From an uncultured bacterium (lineage in GTDB: Bacteria > Bacillota > Clostridia > Oscillospirales > Oscillospiraceae): 19,939 nt of DNA. Shown here piece by piece: positions 6,459-14,272 of the stretch. The stretch covers positions 1-19,939 of the forward strand of contig CASEKM010000021.1 in NCBI GenBank assembly GCA_949288405.1. Direction: 5' to 3'. Each line of letters starts with the position of its first letter. The stretch's first letter is position 1. Both the position numbers and the translations under genes were made by a program. The notes beneath the pieces were generated by a model. The model searched no databases. It was not told where the DNA came from and saw only the letters and a program-made list of their open reading frames with translations.

Positions 6459-9400
6459 ATGAAGTTTATCCAATTAGTGCTGCGCCGCCCCATGTCGGTC
6501 ATCTGTCTGATCCTGGGCGTGGTGGTCTTCGGCTCTGCCTCCCTGCGCAGTATGCCTCTGGAGTACATGCCCGACATGGAGATGCCCATGGAGCTGGTGA
6601 TGATCACCTGGCCGGGGGCGGACGCGGACAGCGTGGACCGGCTGCTCACCCAGCCCCTGGAGGAGGAGTGCGAGTCCCTGTCCGACCTGGACAGCCTGAA
6701 CGCCTACTCCTCGGAGAACTACACCATGCTGCAGCTGACCTACCACTACGGCACGGACATGAACGACGCCTACTCCGATCTGAAGAGCGCTATAGACAAC
6801 CTGATGCCCTCCCTGCCGGAGGACTGCCAGGACCCCATGATCATGGAGATCAGCGCCGACGCCCTGGGCACCATGATGATCTCCGCCACCGCCCCCGAGG
6901 GCATCGACGTGGCCGACTACCTGGAGGAAGAGGTGGTCCCCGCCCTGGAGAACATCGGCGGCGTGGCCCGGGTGGAGCTGTCCGGCGCCCAGGACAAGTA
7001 TTTACGCATCGTCCTGGACGAGGCCGCCCTGCAGCAGTACGGCCTGTCCATCTCCACCGTGGGGGCGGCCATCGCGGCGGCGGACTTCGATATGCCCGTG
7101 GGCAGCGTGACCCTGGGCTCCCAGGACATCGCACTGGGGGTGTACGGCAATGTGGAGGTCAACCCCAGCTTTCGGGACCTGCCCATCCAGACTCCCTCCG
7201 GGCAGACGGTGATGCTGGAGGACATCTGTACCTTCTTCAACCTGTATGAGGAGGAGGCCGACACCGTCAGCCGCTATAACGGCGAGGAGAGCGTCATGCT
7301 CACCGTCACCAAGCAGGATTCCGCCTCCACCATGGAGGTGTGCAATGCGGTCCAGGACGTGCTGGACCAGTACAGCGTGAACGGCGTGGGCTTCCAGGTC
7401 ACCTACAGTGAGGGGGACAGCATCCTGGAGACCCTGGGGGAGATCCTCAACACCCTGATCACCGGCGTCATCCTCACCATGCTCATCCTGTTTATCTTCT
7501 TCGGTGACCTGAAGGCCAGCTTGATCGTGGGCATCAGCATGCCCCTGTCCATCCTGCTGGCGGTGATCCTCCTCAGCTTCGCCGGCTTCAACATCGACCT
7601 GATGACCGGCTCGGCCCTGATCATCGCCATCGGCATGATCGTGGACAACTCCATCGTCATCCTGGAGAGCTGCATGCGCGCCAAGGAGGACGGCCTGGAG
7701 TTCCGGGAGGCCGCCGCCGTGGGCACCTCCACCATGCTCATGTCCATTCTGGCGGGCACCCTCACCACCGTGGTGGTGTACATCCCCATGGCCCTGGCCG
7801 AGGGGCTGGTGGGCATGATGATGGCCCCCCTGAGCTGGACAATCTTCCTGACCCTGCTCTGTTCCTTCCTGTCCGCCGTGGTGGTGGTCCCCCTGGCCTT
7901 CGTCTGGCTCAAGCCCCGGTCCAAGGACGAGCTGATCACCAACCGCATCCTGGGCCGGTTCAAGGCCTTCTACCGCCGTGTCCTGCCCCGGCTGCTGCGC
8001 CACCCGGGACGGGTGGTGTCCGTGGGTGCGGCCTGCTTCCTGGCGGCCATCCTGCTCTTGTCTCAGATGGAGTTCGTCCTGATGCCCAGCAACTTTGACG
8101 GCAGCATCACCGTCAGCGCCACCTTCCGCTCCGGCACCAAGGTGGAGGTGATGAACGAGCGGGTGCGGGATCTGGAGGAGGCCCTGCTGGCCGACGAGAA
8201 CTTTGACAGCGTCACCCTGGACCTGTCGGGCAGTACCGCCTCCTTTACCGCCTACGCCAGGGAGGATGCCCCCCGCTCCAGCGAGGAGGCGGTGGAGGAG
8301 TACACCAGCCGCTTCGGCAGCGTGCCCGACATGGACGTGGCCGTCGCGCCCACCGGCACCATGGATATGAGCAGCTTTATGAGCAGCAACAGCAAGGACG
8401 TGGTGCTCCTGTCCAACGACATGGACTCCCTGCGGGAGGCGGCGGTTCTGGTGGAGGACGCCATGGCCCAGGTGCCCGGCATCATCCGCATCGACAACCC
8501 CTTCAACTCCAGCCAGTCTAAGGGCCGCATCGTCATCGACTCCCAGAAGGCCATGGCCCTGGGCACCTCCGAGTCCCAGGTGGCCATGCAGATCTACTAC
8601 CTGCTGGAGGGGCTCAACGCCGCCTCGGTCACCTATGACGACACGGAGTACGACGTGATCCTGGAGTACCCCGAGGGCAAGTATGACGACGTCACCGCCC
8701 TGCTGGACTACTCCATCACCACCCAGACGGGCCAGCGGGTGGCCCTGCGGGACATCTCCGACGTGGAGTATGTCACCACCCTGCCCACCATCACCCGGCA
8801 GGACGGCCAGTACAGCCTGACCCTCACCGCCACCACCACCGACACCGCCAAGTACGACGCCCCCAAGGCCATCGATGCCGCCGTGGCCCAGCTCTCCCTG
8901 CCCCAGGGGGTGACCCTGGGCATCGGCATGATGGACCAGAGCACCGCCGACGGCCTGGAGAGCATGACCCTGGCCATTCTGGCCGGCGCCTTCCTGGTCT
9001 TCCTGGTGATGGCCATCCAGTTTGATTCCCCCCGCCTGTCCATCATGGTCATGATGTGCATTCCCTTGAGCCTCATCGGCTGTGTGGGCCTGGTGTTCCT
9101 CACCGGGCGGCCCATGAGCATCGTGGGCCTGATGGGTTTCCTGATGCTCATCGGCGTGGCGGTAAACAACGGTATCTACCTGGTGGACGGCACCAACCAG
9201 CTGCGGCAGACCATGCCCCTGGGGGAGGCCCTGGTGGAGGCGGGCACCACCCGCCTGCGCCCCATCCTGATGACCACCCTCACCACCATCATCTCCATGG
9301 TGCCCATGATGTTCTCCACCGACAGCGGCATGGGCATGATGAAGGACATGGCGTACGTGATGGTGGGCGGCCTGATCGCCTCCACCATTCTGGCCATGTT

Positions 9401-9506
9401 CCTGATGCCCGCTTTCTACCTGCTCATCCGGCGGGAGAACCTGGACGGCACCAAGAAGGGCCGCAGGCACAAAAAGCAGATCGAAGCCGGAGCGGCCCAG
9501 CCCTGA
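6459..9506 (+). CDS. RND-family efflux pump, inner-membrane permease
   Basis: This 1015-residue proton-driven transporter has the RND two-fold layout: TM1 (10-28), a large outside loop, TM2-6 (about 332-485), then a repeated half with TM8-12 (about 870-990). PGADADSVDRLLTQPLEE is the usual early porter-domain motif. In TM4 the relay reads IVDNSIVILE (Asp396-Asn397), so one of the two AcrB aspartates is Asn. In TM10 the sequence is GVAVNNGIYLVD (around 902-904), where AcrB has Lys940. This VDN/NN pattern is usual in many non-AcrB RND proteins, so it is probably active with a different relay. Its ribosome site GGAGGG (6443-6448) is inside the adaptor gene. It is last in the operon, followed by the hairpin at 9520-9552. 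The substrate cannot be told from sequence. Confidence 0.94.
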   Translation: MKFIQLVLRRPMSVICLILGVVVFGSASLRSMPLEYMPDMEMPMELVMITWPGADADSVDRLLTQPLEEECESLSDLDSLNAYSSENYTMLQLTYHYGTDMNDAYSDLKSAIDNLMPSLPEDCQDPMIMEISADALGTMMISATAPEGIDVADYLEEEVVPALENIGGVARVELSGAQDKYLRIVLDEAALQQYGLSISTVGAAIAAADFDMPVGSVTLGSQDIALGVYGNVEVNPSFRDLPIQTPSGQTVMLEDICTFFNLYEEEADTVSRYNGEESVMLTVTKQDSASTMEVCNAVQDVLDQYSVNGVGFQVTYSEGDSILETLGEILNTLITGVILTMLILFIFFGDLKASLIVGISMPLSILLAVILLSFAGFNIDLMTGSALIIAIGMIVDNSIVILESCMRAKEDGLEFREAAAVGTSTMLMSILAGTLTTVVVYIPMALAEGLVGMMMAPLSWTIFLTLLCSFLSAVVVVPLAFVWLKPRSKDELITNRILGRFKAFYRRVLPRLLRHPGRVVSVGAACFLAAILLLSQMEFVLMPSNFDGSITVSATFRSGTKVEVMNERVRDLEEALLADENFDSVTLDLSGSTASFTAYAREDAPRSSEEAVEEYTSRFGSVPDMDVAVAPTGTMDMSSFMSSNSKDVVLLSNDMDSLREAAVLVEDAMAQVPGIIRIDNPFNSSQSKGRIVIDSQKAMALGTSESQVAMQIYYLLEGLNAASVTYDDTEYDVILEYPEGKYDDVTALLDYSITTQTGQRVALRDISDVEYVTTLPTITRQDGQYSLTLTATTTDTAKYDAPKAIDAAVAQLSLPQGVTLGIGMMDQSTADGLESMTLAILAGAFLVFLVMAIQFDSPRLSIMVMMCIPLSLIGCVGLVFLTGRPMSIVGLMGFLMLIGVAVNNGIYLVDGTNQLRQTMPLGEALVEAGTTRLRPILMTTLTTIISMVPMMFSTDSGMGMMKDMAYVMVGGLIASTILAMFLMPAFYLLIRRENLDGTKKGRRHKKQIEAGAAQP

Positions 9507-9519
9507 ACCAGCAATAAGG

Positions 9520-9552
9520 AGCCGCCTCCCCCCGTTTTGGGGAGAGGCGGCT
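9520..9552. terminator. Bidirectional terminator between RND and anti-sigma genes
   Basis: AGCCGCC (9520-9526) pairs with GGCGGCT (9546-9552), extended inward by TCCCC/GGGGA with a 2-base bulge. On the plus strand TTTCTCT follows. It sits 13 bases after the RND stop and 29 bases beyond the anti-sigma stop, so it fits both convergent units. Confidence 0.7.
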
Positions 9553-9581
9553 TTCTCTGTGTGGGATTTTGGAAAAGGCGG

Positions 9582-10736
9582 CTACGGCAGATCCACCCGC
9601 ACGCCGCACACCAGGATGTAGTCCACCTGGGCGGGGTCGATGACCCGGGGGGCGATGAGGTTGCTGTTTTCGGCGTATTGGAATGTCTTCTGCACATAGG
9701 GGATGCCGTGGTAGGTTTCACTGCTGACCCCATCCCGGCACACGGAACCGCCTAGCCCGGTTTCAGGCGTCTCCACAGTGGTGCCGTCCTTCATCACCAG
9801 AGTCGTTTCCAATGCGTCCCAGCATTCAAACCAGTTGTCGGGATCGGAGGAGACGGGGATCGCGGTCCCGGCCGCCTCTGCTGCTGCCCGGCCGTGGTGG
9901 TCGTAGCAGGAGCCGCCCTCGATGCGCACGGTGGTGGACAATGGGGTAATTTCCACCTGAGTCAGGGTGGCCGTCCCGTCCCGATAGGGGATTTCCAAGC
10001 CGGGCGCCAGACGGACGGCCTGGTCCGGGTAGTCCAGGACCACATTCTCAAAGACCCAGGCGTGGTCCTGAATAGCTCCCGTCACATCCCCCTTGTGGAG
10101 TACCGCCTGGTCTGTACACGGATCGCTCCACCAGCAGTCCACGATGGTTTCCAGGGTCAGATCCACGCTTTTTCCCCGCAGTGTCCCATCGTGGACCCCC
10201 AGGTCCAGGCAGAAGGAGATGCGGTTGTCCTGGGGATTGCTGTCAGGAATCGGGCTCAGGCTGCCTCCGCAGGTGCCGGAAATGCCTGTGGGAAGTTTCA
10301 AATCGAAATATGAGTAGAGATAGCCGCCGTTGGGAGCTTCTAGGACAGTCCCCTCCGGTGCGGTCACATCCACCCACAAGTATACGTTGGCATCATCCCC
10401 GATGCAGTCGGTGAGGGACACCGTCCAGCCGTTGTAGGTCTCGCTGCGGTTGAGCTGATAGAGGCCCTCCGCCAGGGTGCTCTGGTCCTCGGGGGTGCGG
10501 GTCTCAAAGTAGCCCATCAGGCCGCCCCCCACGGCGGCGGCCAGGGCCCCGGTGGTGAGGGCGGCTGCCACGGCCACCCCGATGATGAGGCGGTGGCTGG
10601 TGTGCCGGATGGCGCGTTTGGTGGAATCCTTCATGTTGTCCTCCTGTTCCGCCGCCTTCAGCAGGCGGGCTGTCATCTGTTCCTTTTCTTCCTGGGTAAA
10701 GAAGACGGGGTCGAAGGAATGTCTCAGATCAACCAT
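9582..10736 (-). CDS. Membrane anti-sigma-like protein, DUF4179-like
   Basis: Encoded right after an ECF sigma factor and overlapping it, this protein is best read as its membrane-bound anti-sigma factor. The 384 residues comprise a short cytoplasmic part with PVFFTQEEKEQMTARLL (about 9-25), one membrane segment (about 48-72), and a ~310-residue outside domain. The outside part has nine cysteines scattered through Trp/Asp-rich beta-like sequence and could hold disulfides or sense a ligand. I chose the ATG at 10736 because GGAGGTG lies 7 bases upstream; an ATG at 10742 is too close to that site. The overlap with the sigma gene is 8 bases, implying coupling. It resembles the DUF4179 anti-sigma family from memory; no zinc-binding HxxxCxxC motif is present. 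Confidence 0.72.
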   Translation of the reverse strand: MVDLRHSFDPVFFTQEEKEQMTARLLKAAEQEDNMKDSTKRAIRHTSHRLIIGVAVAAALTTGALAAAVGGGLMGYFETRTPEDQSTLAEGLYQLNRSETYNGWTVSLTDCIGDDANVYLWVDVTAPEGTVLEAPNGGYLYSYFDLKLPTGISGTCGGSLSPIPDSNPQDNRISFCLDLGVHDGTLRGKSVDLTLETIVDCWWSDPCTDQAVLHKGDVTGAIQDHAWVFENVVLDYPDQAVRLAPGLEIPYRDGTATLTQVEITPLSTTVRIEGGSCYDHHGRAAAEAAGTAIPVSSDPDNWFECWDALETTLVMKDGTTVETPETGLGGSVCRDGVSSETYHGIPYVQKTFQYAENSNLIAPRVIDPAQVDYILVCGVRVDLP

Positions 10737-11220
10737 GCTCATACACCTCCAATTCCGTCCGCAGGCGTTTTCTGGCCCGGCTGAGCCGCTGCCGGGCGGC
10801 GGCGTAGGTACAGCCGCACAGCCTGGCGGCCTCCTCCAGGGAGTAGCCCTCCACGTAGAACAGATAGACCAGGACCCGCTCCTGGGGCGGGAGCCCCTCC
10901 ACCGCCTGCCACACCGGGTGCTCCTCCCCGGGGACCGGGGCGGCCACCCGCTCCGCCTCCTCCAGAGGGGCGGTGCGGCGGAAGCGGCTGCTCTTCAAGA
11001 TGTCCTTGCAGGCGTTGATGGCGCACCGCAGGACGAAGGCCCGCTCGTGCTCGGGGCTGTCAAAGCTGCGCTGTTCCACCAGCAGGGTGAGAAAGATGTC
11101 CTGGCAGATGTCCTGGGCGTCGGCCCGGCTCAGAGACCAGGCCGCGCACACCCGCAGGATCGGGTCTGCATAGGTGCGGACAAAGCGCTCCGCCTGGTCC
11201 GGCTGTGTCCATTCCGTCAT
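10729..11220 (-). CDS. ECF-family RNA polymerase sigma factor
   Basis: This 163-residue alternative sigma factor has only regions 2 and 4. Region 2 (about 10-78) includes SRADAQDICQDIFLTLL and the hydrophobic core contacting the -10 element. Region 4 (about 105-155) includes LPPQERVLVYLFYVEGYSLEEAARLCG and the helix-turn-helix AARQRLSRARKRL. The ATG has AAAGGAGGG 7 bases upstream. It is co-transcribed with the anti-sigma-like gene. I found neither a clear sigma-A promoter nor a well-spaced GGAAC/CGTC pair upstream, so its own control is unresolved. Confidence 0.92.
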   Translation of the reverse strand: MTEWTQPDQAERFVRTYADPILRVCAAWSLSRADAQDICQDIFLTLLVEQRSFDSPEHERAFVLRCAINACKDILKSSRFRRTAPLEEAERVAAPVPGEEHPVWQAVEGLPPQERVLVYLFYVEGYSLEEAARLCGCTYAAARQRLSRARKRLRTELEVYEHG

Positions 11221-11285
11221 GGCCCCGCCCTCCTTTCAACCGGTACACGACCCAGAGGCGGGATTTGTGACCGGGTTCCCCGCCA

Positions 11286-11315
11286 TTGACAGCGGGGCGG
11301 GAAAAACTGTACAAT
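11286..11315 (+). promoter_or_regulatory. Sigma-A promoter of the LysE-family exporter
   Basis: A consensus TTGACA (11286-11291) and TACAAT (11310-11315) are separated by 18 bases. Transcription from about 11322 leaves a ~55-base leader. Confidence 0.75.
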
Positions 11316-11339
11316 ACAAGTCAAGCAGTCCAATTGCGC

Positions 11340-11358
11340 GGGCCGCCGGAGGCGGCCC
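11340..11358 (+). other. Leader hairpin just upstream of the exporter ribosome site
   Basis: GGGCCGCC (11340-11347) pairs with GGCGGCCC (11351-11358) around loop GGA, ending 4 bases before the GGGAGG ribosome site. It could affect translation or be a dispersed palindrome. Confidence 0.5.
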
Positions 11359-11376
11359 GGATGGGAGGGAGCGCGC

Positions 11377-11958
11377 ATGTTTCCCTGGCACACCTTTCTC
11401 ACCTATGTGGTGATCACCGCCGCCACCCCGGGGCCCAACAACATCATGTCCATGTCCAACGCCAGCCGCCTGGGCTTCCGGCGGGCCCTGCCCTTCAACT
11501 TCGGCGTCTGGGCGGGCTTCTCCGCCGTCATGGTCCTGTGCACCCTGTTCTGCACCGCCCTGTCCGCCCTGATCCCCGCGCTCCACACGCCCATGCTGGT
11601 GCTGGGGGCGGCCTATCTGCTCTATCTGGCCTGGGGGACCTTCCGCAGCACCGGGGACATCCGGGAGAGCCAGGCCCGGGACGGCTTCCTGGCCGGGCTG
11701 CTTCTCCAGTTCGTCAACGTAAAGATCTATCTGTACGGCATCCTGTCCATGGAGGTGTACATCCTGCCCTATTACCAGGGGCGGCCGGCGGTGCTGCTGG
11801 CCTTCGCCCTGCTGCTGGCCCTCATCGGCTTCGCCTTCAACCTGTGCTGGGCCGCCTTCGGGTCGGCCTTCCGCCTGCTGTTCTCCCGGCACGCCCGGGG
11901 GGTGAATACGGTGATGGCCCTGCTGCTGGTGTACTGCGCCGTCTCCCTGTTTTTCTGA
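11377..11958 (+). CDS. LysE/RhtB-family exporter, EamB (YfiK)-like
   Basis: This 193-residue membrane protein belongs to the LysE/RhtB amino acid exporters. About six hydrophobic segments are visible. The family signature TPGPNNI is at residues 17-23, followed by the SxAxxxGFR loop. Shared features with E. coli EamB, recalled from memory, are a LQFVNVKI.LYG motif near 110, an internal CWA, and the end motif LLLVYCAV. EamB exports cysteine and O-acetylserine, so a similar substrate is a reasonable inference. It has its own consensus promoter and a GGGAGG site 8 bases before the ATG. Its stop is only 2 bases from the stop of the convergent activase gene and no terminator lies between. Confidence 0.88.
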   Translation: MFPWHTFLTYVVITAATPGPNNIMSMSNASRLGFRRALPFNFGVWAGFSAVMVLCTLFCTALSALIPALHTPMLVLGAAYLLYLAWGTFRSTGDIRESQARDGFLAGLLLQFVNVKIYLYGILSMEVYILPYYQGRPAVLLAFALLLALIGFAFNLCWAAFGSAFRLLFSRHARGVNTVMALLLVYCAVSLFF

Positions 11959-11960
11959 CG

Positions 11961-12650
11961 TCAGACGCCCCGCAGCTCCACCTGCTCCACATAGGGCCGG
12001 ACCAGGTCTCCGAAGGAGGCCAGCGTCTCCCGGTCCCAGGGGTGGAGGCCCGCCTGGAGCACCGAGTCCCGGTCCACAAAGCTCTGGAGGAAGTACCGCC
12101 GGGCCCCGGCGATCCAGGGGCCGATGGCCCGGAAGCTGTCCGCGTCGTGGAACTCCCGCACCACCGTGGTGCGGAACTCGTAGTCTACCGTCCCCCGGAG
12201 GAGGAGGGACACGCTCTCCCGGAAGGGGGCAAGGTCCAGGCCGGGTACCCCCGCCGTCTCCCCATACCGCTCCGGGCTGTTTTTGATGTCCATGGCCACA
12301 TAGTCCACCAGCCCTGCCTCCAGCAGGGCGCGCAGCCGCTCCGGCCGCCCCCCGTTGGTGTCCAGCTTCACCGGATAGCCCAGCTCCTTGATCCGGGAGA
12401 GCAGCTGCGGCAGCTCCGGGCGGAGGAGGGGCTCCCCGCCGGTGACGCACACTCCGTCCAGCAGGCCCCGGCGCTTGTCCAGAAAGGCCAGCAGCGCCCC
12501 GTCGTCCAGCTCCGCCGGCATGGGGCCCGCCACCAGGCCGCTGTTGTGGCAGAAGGGGCAGCGCAGATCGCACCCCCCCAGAAAGACCGTGCAGGCTACC
12601 TTGCCGGGGTAGTCCAGCAGGGTCATTTTTTGCAGTCCCTGAATGTCCAT
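11961..12650 (-). CDS. Radical SAM activase, anaerobic ribonucleotide reductase-activating type
   Basis: This is a 229-residue radical SAM protein of the NrdG/PflA activase group. The [4Fe-4S] motif is CDLRCPFC with Cys27, Cys31 and Cys34, set in FLGGC...CHNSGL. The SAM-binding GGEP is at 71-74, preceded by VCVT. The N-terminal MTLLDYPGKVACTVF is typical of the clostridial version annotated as anaerobic ribonucleoside-triphosphate reductase activating protein. Such enzymes install a glycyl radical, so the host lives anaerobically. No reductase gene is in the window. I chose the ATG at 12650 because AGGAGG lies 8 bases upstream and a consensus promoter just before it. The family is certain; the exact partner enzyme is inferred. 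Confidence 0.85.
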   Translation of the reverse strand: MDIQGLQKMTLLDYPGKVACTVFLGGCDLRCPFCHNSGLVAGPMPAELDDGALLAFLDKRRGLLDGVCVTGGEPLLRPELPQLLSRIKELGYPVKLDTNGGRPERLRALLEAGLVDYVAMDIKNSPERYGETAGVPGLDLAPFRESVSLLLRGTVDYEFRTTVVREFHDADSFRAIGPWIAGARRYFLQSFVDRDSVLQAGLHPWDRETLASFGDLVRPYVEQVELRGV

Positions 12651-12680
12651 GTGCTTGTCCTCCTGGCGCGTTTTTCTTCC

Positions 12681-12709
12681 ATTGTAGGTCCGGGCGGCGG
12701 GGCTGTCAA
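12681..12709 (-). promoter_or_regulatory. Sigma-A promoter of the radical SAM activase
   Basis: TTGACA (12709-12704) and TACAAT (12686-12681) on the minus strand, 17 bases apart, close to perfect. The start point would be near 12674. Confidence 0.8.
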
Positions 12710-12752
12710 CGGAAAGGGGCGGGGGAGGGGAGAAATCCATCAAAATTCCCCG

Positions 12753-12781
12753 TTGTTCCCCAGGCGGGAAGATGGTAGAAT
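12753..12781 (+). promoter_or_regulatory. Sigma-A promoter of lspA-rluD
   Basis: TTGTTC (12753-12758) and TAGAAT (12776-12781) are 17 bases apart, with TG at the extended -10 position (12773-12774). Confidence 0.65.
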
Positions 12782-12822
12782 AAAAAGAACGATTTTTCTA
12801 CCCGAGAAAAGGAGAGGTTCCC

Positions 12823-13314
12823 ATGCTGTACGCCGTCCTTGTGGCAGCCCTGGTGGCCCTGGACCAGCTGGTCAAATATCTGGTGGTCCAGCAGATCCCC
12901 CTGGGGGAGCACGTGCCCTTTCTGCCCCACCTGCTGGACCTGACCTATGTGGAGAATACGGGGGCCGCCTTCTCCATGTTCTCCCAGCACACCTGGGTGC
13001 TCACCCTGATCTCCCTGGTGCTGTCGGTGGTGCTGGCGGTGGGGGTGTTCAAGCCTCTGTTCCGCCACCCCTTCGGGCGCACTGCCCTGGCCCTGCTGCT
13101 GGCGGGGGCGGTGGGCAACCTCATCGACCGGGTCCTCCAGGGCTATGTGGTGGACATGTTCCACGTGTTGTTCATGGAGTTCGCCGTCTTTAATGTGGCC
13201 GACATCTGCGTGGTGGTGGGGGGCTTCGCCGCGGTGATCTACTACCTGTTCTTCTATGAAAAGCTGGAGGGCGGGCCCAAGGAGCCCGAGAACTCCCAGG
13301 AGGGACGGGCATGA
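12823..13314 (+). CDS. lspA: Lipoprotein signal peptidase (signal peptidase II)
   Basis: This membrane aspartic protease removes signal peptides from lipoproteins after the lipobox Cys is modified. The 163-residue protein has four membrane helices. The conserved DQLVK is at 14-18, ENTGAAFS at 44-51, and the catalytic aspartates are Asp102 in GAVGNLIDRV and Asp127 in FNVADICV. AAAGGAGAGG lies just before the ATG. The acidic, polar C-terminal tail after the last helix is about 20 residues. It overlaps rluD by ATGA, the lspA-rluD order also seen in Bacillus. The efflux adaptor at 5160-6452 is a likely substrate. Confidence 0.96.
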   Translation: MLYAVLVAALVALDQLVKYLVVQQIPLGEHVPFLPHLLDLTYVENTGAAFSMFSQHTWVLTLISLVLSVVLAVGVFKPLFRHPFGRTALALLLAGAVGNLIDRVLQGYVVDMFHVLFMEFAVFNVADICVVVGGFAAVIYYLFFYEKLEGGPKEPENSQEGRA

Positions 13315-14231
13315 CGCCCCCCCTGATCCTCACCCCGGAGGCGGGGGGCGAGCGGCTGGACGCCTTCCTGGCCCGCAGCGTGGAGGGGCTCACCCGCTCC
13401 GCCGCCCAGCGGCTGCTGGAGGAGGGGCTGGTGACCAGCGGGGGCCGTCCCCTGAAAAAGAGCGAAAAGACAGCCCCCGGCGTCCCCGTGGAGGTGGTTC
13501 TCCCGGAGCCGGAGCCGGTGGACGTCCGTCCCCAGAACATCCCTCTGGACGTGGTGTACGAGGACGGGGACGTGATCGTGGTGAACAAGCCGGTGGGCAT
13601 GGTGGTCCACCCCGCTCCTGGCCACCCGGACGGCACCCTGGTCAACGCCCTGCTGTACCACTGCGGGAGCTCCCTGTCCGGCATCAACGGGGAGCTGCGG
13701 CCGGGCATCGTCCACCGCATCGACCGGGACACCTCCGGCCTCATCATCGCGGCGAAAAACGACAGGGCCCACCTGGCCCTGGCGGAGCAGCTCCAGGACC
13801 ACTCCCTGGCCCGGGTATACGAGGCGGTGGCGGTGGGCAATTTCCGGGAGGACTCGGGCACGGTGGACGCCCCCATCGGCCGCCACCCGGTGGACCGGAA
13901 AAAGATGGCGGTGGAGCCCCGGAACGGCCGGCCGGCGGTGACCCACTGGCGGGTGCTGGCCCGCTACCCCGGCCATACCCATGTGGAGTGCCGCCTGGAG
14001 ACCGGCCGCACCCACCAGATCCGGGTCCATCTGGCCTCCATCGGCCACCCCCTTTTGGGGGACACGGTGTACGGGGCCAAAAAGCCCGTCCCCGGCCTGG
14101 CCGGCCAGTGCTTACACGCCCGAAAGCTGATGTTCCGGCATCCGAGGACCGGGGAGCGGGTGGAGCTGGAGTGCCCCCTGCCCGGCTGGTTCCAGGAGGT
14201 GCTGGACAAGCTGGCACGGATGTCTCGATAA
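13311..14231 (+). CDS. 23S rRNA pseudouridine synthase, RluD family
   Basis: This is a 306-residue RluA/RluD-family enzyme that converts uridines of ribosomal RNA to pseudouridine. An S4 RNA-binding domain (about 8-65, GERLDAFLARSVEGLTRSAAQRLL) precedes the catalytic domain. The catalytic Asp138 is in HRIDRDTSGL, and ETGRTHQIRVHL, with the conserved Arg and His, lies near 230. The ATG overlaps the lspA stop and AGGAGG is 7 bases upstream. Its TAA stop is the beginning of a repeated segment shared, inverted, with the end of atpC. The exact target uridine is not determinable; in Bacillus the same position holds ylyB. Confidence 0.93.
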   Translation: MTPPLILTPEAGGERLDAFLARSVEGLTRSAAQRLLEEGLVTSGGRPLKKSEKTAPGVPVEVVLPEPEPVDVRPQNIPLDVVYEDGDVIVVNKPVGMVVHPAPGHPDGTLVNALLYHCGSSLSGINGELRPGIVHRIDRDTSGLIIAAKNDRAHLALAEQLQDHSLARVYEAVAVGNFREDSGTVDAPIGRHPVDRKKMAVEPRNGRPAVTHWRVLARYPGHTHVECRLETGRTHQIRVHLASIGHPLLGDTVYGAKKPVPGLAGQCLHARKLMFRHPRTGERVELECPLPGWFQEVLDKLARMSR

Positions 14232-14272
14232 ACAAAACAGCGGCGCGGAACCACACCGGTTCCGCGCCGCTG
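14228..14272 (-). terminator. Terminator hairpin copy 1, after rluD
   Basis: Arms 14238-14252 and 14258-14272 form a perfect 15-bp stem with loop ACACC. The T-tract is on the minus strand only (GTTTTGTTTAT, complement of 14228-14238), so as an intrinsic terminator it faces leftward, though no leftward gene lies immediately to its right. The core 14239-14272 is repeated exactly at 16887-16920. Confidence 0.75.

Noticed and set aside
7002..9470. Very long minus-strand open frame opposite the RND gene
   Set aside because: His/Gly/Gln-rich shadow frame caused by GC-biased third positions of the real RND gene; no start site or motifs.
11230..11285. GGAAC on the minus strand as an ECF -35 element for the sigma gene
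   Set aside because: The nearest CGT-type -10 is about 25 bases away rather than 16-17, so the pair is not properly spaced.
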